Below, one piece after another: positions 33,686-38,375 of a stretch of DNA of 38,375 nt; position 1 is the stretch's first letter, and the number at the start of each line of letters is the position of its first letter. The position numbers and the translations under genes were made by a program. The stretch is from Plakobranchus ocellatus (Eukaryota; Mollusca; Gastropoda; Plakobranchidae). The notes below the pieces were generated by a model. That model did not search any database. It saw only the letters and a list, made by a program, of their open reading frames with translations, and was not told the DNA's origin. Location: the NCBI GenBank assembly GCA_019648995.1, contig BLXT01005793.1:414170-452544 (forward strand), written 5' to 3'.

Positions 33686-34295
33686 TTAAGCATCTTTACT
33701 ATCATATGTTCATACATTATGGGTTAAGTAAAGGAAATTGGTGTCTATATAAACATTTGAGGCCTTGCACAATTCCTTTTTAACGTTTTTCTTCATTATA
33801 CTCAATTTTTTAAAATGGATTTTTACCATCGTTTTCAACTTGCTGAAGCACTTGATAAAAGAAACTTGTGAGAGAAAATGAACGAACAGAAATCTGAGAT
33901 CACGATGAATGGTAGACTGCGTCTACCAATAATCAATCAATCAATTCATATCACTAGGAGTAATTATAATTGACTGACATACTATAGATAGTTACGAGAG
34001 GCGTTCCTCTCGCATCGTAAATTATTTAAGAGACTTTTCCTCTTCTACAAAATATTTTGTGATGTTTCAGCTAGAAAACACTTATTGGTAGACAGTAACT
34101 TGAAAAGAGACAGCTACAATGGTAAAAATTTCTTTAGATTTGATTCCATAATGTAAAAAATGTAAAAACCTGATTGCCTATCATAGGACTTGGCAAGAGT
34201 ATCTCATACCGCATGTTTCATTTGATAGTCTCTATCATTTTGCCAACCCGCTTGATTCATTAATTATTGTCTTTGTTGGTTCCTGTCGAGAAAAA

Positions 34296-34710
34296 GAAGT
34301 AGTGATGGTGGTGGCAAAGGCGGTGGTTGGAATGATAGTTGTTGTCATGTTGATATTTGCCCATATGGGGATGATGGTAGTGGTGATGGAGATGGTGGTG
34401 ATGATAGTGGTGAAGGTAGTGGTGATGGTTAGTGAAGGTTGTAGTGGCGATTGTAGTGCAAATGGTGGTGGTAGTGGTGATAGTGGTGGTGATAGTAATA
34501 GTGTTTGTGATGGTAGTCATGATGGTGGTGGCGGTGGTAATGGTGTGGTGTTGGTGTTAATGATGGTGGTGATGTAAGTGGCGATAGTGTTGACGATGGT
34601 TGTAATGGTGGTGGAGGTAAAAATGGTAATTGTAATGGTAATTATAGTAGAAGTTGTAGTAATGGTAGCGTTTACAATGGTGGTAGTTATGGCGGTGATG
34701 ATAGGTACAG
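34296..34710. repeat. GGT/GAT-rich low-complexity tract
   Basis: About 400 bases of GGTGGTGAT-type words with G and T on one strand. It produces long Val/Met/Gly frames on one strand and Thr/Ile/His frames on the other. These are not genes. Confidence 0.9.
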
Positions 34711-35550
34711 TAAACATACTAGTGATCGTATTGATTACTCTAATAACCATTTGACATATGTTGATCCTCCAACTAAAATGCTCTTAGATTTCACAACTTT
34801 CCCTTCCTGAAAAAGGACGAGAAGGGACAGTGAGTATAGACAACAAAGATAATACAGTTTAAGAGGCTTGAGGTTCTAATGCTTTTAAATGCTGATCTCT
34901 ATAGCTTCTCCATTATAACAACAAAAGGTGGCATTTCCCAATCTTATTATTTTAAATCTCATTTTTTCTCAAGATATTTTTAAAACTTTTGAGCGGTATA
35001 CATTTTTTTTTAGCTTTATAGCACAAAATATCAACTAAAACCATTGATAGGTCTAACAACATTGTGCGTCGGTTCTCATACGTTACGATGCATTTTTCAG
35101 TTTTTCTTTCAGCATAATTGTAAGGGAAAAAAAAACAAAATAACAGCATTGCGAATTTTATATCTAGGTTGAAACGAAAGTAAAAATATTTTAAGGACTT
35201 AAGTATTTTTTCGCAATACATTTCGATCTTCATATTTGATTCTAATAGTTGTTAGTAAACAAAATATTAGTACAATAACAGCCTCGGACTTTAATGATTT
35301 GTATCAAAGAATGTATACAGTCAGTCCTCCATGTATGTGCGTTTTCAATAGTACTGCTCTTCTCCGATTGCCAGTAGTATAGTTAAGTAGAGTAGTCATG
35401 TAGTATATGCTGATGATGAATAAAAAGAGGGTTCTTCACATTTTTGTATTTCATTCATCTTCACATTCGTAGGCTGGCCGACTGGACAATGCTGTGTATA
35501 GGAGAGCAGAACCGATTAACTTTGTGGTGGTCCCAACATACATCGTTGAT
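34711..35550. other. No gene seen
   Basis: AT-rich. A minus-strand frame at 34952-35233 has no motif I recognise. Confidence 0.5.
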
Positions 35551-35665
35551 TTTGGTGACCAACTCTAAACTAAACCAGGACTATAGCGAACCTGCCTAAG
35601 ATTTGCAGAATCTTTTGTGTGGCAAGTTCGAGCCCCGCCACCGGCGCCTTAGTTTGACAGATTTA
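35551..35665 (+). mobile_element. SINE copy, head disrupted, tail missing
   Basis: TATAGCGAACCTGCCTAAGA, TTTGCAGAATCTTTTGTGTG and AGTTCGAGCCCCGCCACCGG follow the family order with a near-intact B box. The head TTGGTGACC is separated from the rest by about 20 extra bases. Similarity stops after CGCCTTAGTTTGACAG, so the 3' part is lost. Confidence 0.75.
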
Positions 35666-36132
35666 AATGATTGGATCCAGGTTTACTTCATGCATGGCAA
35701 TGTTGGTGATTTAAAAAAAAAATGCTAATAATTACATAAACCAAGCAGCAGGAGAGAGAGGTTAGTCATAAATAAGAAGCATCGATAAAACATTGGCTGT
35801 TTCTATGTGCAAATAAGCATCTTGCACACTGAGTCTATTCTCTGTTTAGCATCACGCTTGTAAATGTCTACTAGACTCATAGAAGTAAAAAAAAAAGAAA
35901 AACCAGCACAACCTTTAATAGTGAGACCTTTAAGAAATTTTGAGCAACGAGCCAAATATATTATCTCTTCATGCTAATTCTTCATTTTGTCATAACGTTA
36001 TCTTGGCAATGGATCTAGGCAGGAGCGCAATGGATAAAACGGACGATATCGGGAAAAGCAGAGAAAGGTCAAGAGAGAGAAAGAAAGATAGCAAGAAAAC
36101 GAACGAATGAGCAATAAATAGAGCGCGAGAGA

Positions 36133-36185
36133 GATAGAGGGCAAGAGAGAAAGAGAGAGCGAGAGAAAATGAGAGAGATGGAGAG

Positions 36186-36257
<72 letters not shown>
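36133..36257. repeat. (GA)n microsatellite
   Basis: GA-rich tract, interrupted on its left side and nearly pure from 36188 to 36256. Confidence 0.97.
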
Positions 36258-36260
<3 letters not shown>

Positions 36261-36656
36261 AAACGTGAGCGTGAGCGTAAACTTGCAACATAAGTTTTTG
36301 CCTTCCATTTTGTGTTTCACAGATATTTTTTAAGTGTATATTTTTTTGAGTACATCATTAATTCACTTAAGTCTGAAAATTATGGTTTGTCATTTTTCCT
36401 CCTATTATTTAACCAGGCTACTTACCTCTGGATTACGTGAGAGGAAACTAGGTGCTGTACAGGCCTGCCGTCGTAAGACAATTCCAGTGCGTAAAGATTC
36501 TAAGAGTTAGAAATCCAGCAACAGGCCAAAAATATATGGATTCCGGTGAGTTCCACGGACACAGGCGCCGTCTGAAAGAAAGCGAGAGCAAGCCTCTTGT
36601 CAACGAGGTACTTAAGTCTCACATTAAAGATGCAAGAAAGCCTGCCACAGAATGGT

Positions 36657-36815
36657 CAGAGATGTTGGTGGCTCGGTGAATAGCGAGTCCGCCCTCAGAT
36701 TTGCATGGGCTATTCTTAACGGGTTCGAGTTTTACCACCTTTGCCTGAAGGAGGGCCAGAAGGCTGAGATCATCTTGATGAGAAGCTTTATACATAAAAA
36801 AAACCAAACCAGGAT
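36657..36815 (+). mobile_element. SINE copy, full length with target duplications
   Basis: TGGTGGCTCGGTGAATAGCG, AGTCCGCCCTCAGATTTGCA and GGGTTCGAGTTTTACC, then CCTGAAGGAGGGCCAGAAGG, GAGATCATCTTG and CTTTATAC match the copy at 5288-5448 from end to end, followed by an A-rich tail. CAGAATGGT at 36648-36656 and 36816-36824 are perfect 9-bp target duplications. The length of 159 bp agrees with 161 bp for the other full copy. Confidence 0.88.
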
Positions 36816-36824
36816 CAGAATGGT

Positions 36825-38320
36825 TGCATCCTAATCGCCCTACTTCTAGCACCCGCGCATAGAACAGTTTAGAGGGTATTGCAAAGACTAGCAAACCCAG
36901 CAGGGAAGTAAAATAGACTTTTCTGCAATTTTACAAGCTTCTTTCAAAAGAAAAAAAAAACCGAGATTAGACCCAAAGGTTAAAGCCAAGGTAGTGAAAA
37001 AAATCAAGTCATCCCCGGACCTTTGGAAAAAAAGGCAGCAATTATAGGAGGTTGGATAGCTGGCTTCACCGCCTGAGAAAAGATAGACAAGTAAGACGCG
37101 AGTCACCAACAAATTCAAGCAAAAAGGTTTTGACTAAAGGGATTTGGATGCCAGGTCACGGAACCATGGGTGAGGTTTTCTATTTGTTGCAGTTTTCTTC
37201 CAGATAACATTTGGATTTATTGCATGAAATCTTGACAGCCTAGCGCAGACTAGGTTAGAAACAGTCTCTGGATTTCCGTCTGTAGTGGCATTCTGCCAAT
37301 GACGTTAACATGGGTGATATGGCATAATTGAGAATCGTTATATCAGGTCATGCGCTAAAGTTAATTATGTAATATTGATACTCATGATTTTCCGCCCTTT
37401 AACATGTTATCGAATCGCCCATCGCTTTGGAAAGTTAAACCTTCTTGCGTCTTTTCTTGAAGATATAGGCTCTCATTGCACATTTGAAGGAAATGACTTC
37501 ACAGTGCTTTCTTTAACTCCAAAACCACACCTTGTTTTCTCATTGGAAAACTAGGATTTCCCGACAACGGATATCAGGGCCATTTTTTGGTTTTAACATA
37601 AATTGGAAGATAAGTATTAGAATTTTACATTGTTACTTAGAGATATTTTGCATCGAATGTACATACATAGAAATTCTTAATCAATTCTATTACTTTTTAA
37701 GAATTTGTGAAAATATATATCTGGCGAAGTTTTTACAATATTATTCTTAAAAGTGGTTAATAAAGTAGAGTGATATTACCACAATTATATGAATGCATAT
37801 TAATTAAAAGATTATTCAGACATGACAGTGATATAACTGAATTTTACTTATTCAGCTTAGAATCAGAGAAGATAGCTATTGTAATCATAGGCATGTATTT
37901 ATTTACTTATATTATTTTAGGTTTTATAATTCCAAAATGAAAGCTTACAATTACTACATATCTGTTCGATTATTGATACCCTACAGTGAGGTAAAAGTGA
38001 AGTACCAATACTGCACAGTTAATTGTTTAACAAAATCTCATACATATGACATTGTTTTAACATGCAATGTTACAAGACGCAGACAAAAGGTCGTGACTTA
38101 GTTGTTTGTCTCTAGGACTCTATGTTTCGTTTAAATGGAAAACAATTCCTTATAATATGTGAATTTAGAGCAATCCTTAGATAATACACAGTTCGGCTTT
38201 AACAAATTCATCGTAAACTACAAGGAGTGGTAGTTTTGAATTGTCTCAGCTGTCACGTATTACACTTTTTTGTGTATCATGGCACACGAAATAATGTTAT
38301 TTCTATAAACAGAGTTATAT
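36825..38320. other. No gene seen
   Basis: AT-rich DNA with stops in all frames. Short frames at 36888-37118 (minus) and 37532-37750 show no motif. Confidence 0.5.
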
Positions 38321-38322
38321 GC

Positions 38323-38324
<2 letters not shown>

Positions 38325-38375
<51 letters not shown>
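38325..38375. repeat. (CT)n microsatellite at the window end
   Basis: CT run continuing past the window edge. Confidence 0.97.

Larger units (their letters stand above)
31770..33860 (-). mobile_element. RTE-like non-LTR retrotransposon (LINE), decayed
   Basis: The minus strand carries, in order, an APE-type endonuclease (33685-33331), a basic linker (~33203-32765) and a reverse transcriptase (~32765-31840). The linked motifs resemble the RTE/BovB-like endonuclease-reverse transcriptase family. The 5' end lies near 33860, but the first third of the endonuclease is not readable. Similarity stops near 31770, shortly after the RT thumb begins. A 23-base T run at 32488-32510 (A on the coding strand) interrupts the RT. 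Many stops and frameshifts rule out function. Confidence 0.8.

Noticed and set aside
34260-34750. Val/Met/Gly and Thr/Ile/His repeat proteins
   Set aside because: Low-complexity GGT/GAT DNA gives open frames on both strands at once, with no start context or motif.
36069-36320. Ser/Leu-repeat protein on the minus strand
   Set aside because: Translation of the (GA)n tract.
1-38375. Host protein-coding gene or rRNA
   Set aside because: I looked for exons with splice signals, conserved domains and rRNA-like stretches on both strands and found none I could support.

Overview
The window is eukaryotic, AT-rich and full of simple repeats: (CT)n, (TTA)n, (CAA)n, (TA)n and poly-A tracts. It holds decayed transposable elements of metazoan type and no host gene that I can recognise. 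The element mix (a Ty3/gypsy element of Gmr1-like domain order, an RTE-like LINE, a piggyBac element, tRNA-derived SINEs) together with the many AGATCTAGATT-type words suggests an invertebrate. A gastropod mollusc is my best guess, but that is inference. It reads as intergenic or intronic repeat-rich DNA. A 21-base N run at 15641-15661 shows it comes from a draft assembly.

Layout. 1-2650: AT-rich DNA with a ~223-bp tandem duplication (1556-2000). 2660-3815 (+): a Ty3/gypsy Gag fragment cut in two by a ~555-bp inverted-repeat element whose removal rejoins the Gag frame exactly. 5117-7554 (-): a complete but dead piggyBac element with TTAA at both ends, a transposase relic of the DDE core and a younger SINE inserted inside it. 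9.2-16 kb: a tRNA-like relic and many microsatellites. 15868-16820: a 44-46-bp minisatellite. 18.96-19.31 kb: direct repeats rich in AGATCTAGATT. 19828-20972: a solo-type LTR with 5-bp duplications. 21060-24177 (-): a Ty3/gypsy element read as Gag, protease, integrase, then RT tail/RNase H. 26.3-28.2 kb: three SINE relics. 31.8-33.7 kb (-): an RTE-like LINE with endonuclease, linker and reverse transcriptase. 34.3-34.7 kb: GGT/GAT-rich low-complexity DNA. 35.55-36.82 kb: two more SINE copies. 38.3 kb to the end: (CT)n.

No genes work together here in a host pathway. What can be read is a history of insertions: SINE into piggyBac, inverted-repeat element into gypsy gag, and LTR next to the RNase H end of the Gmr1-like element. 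All element ORFs carry stops, frameshifts or missing catalytic residues, so none looks able to make a working protein. The most informative observation is the PR-INT-RNase H order of the 21-24 kb element, which is the reverse of the usual Ty3/gypsy order.
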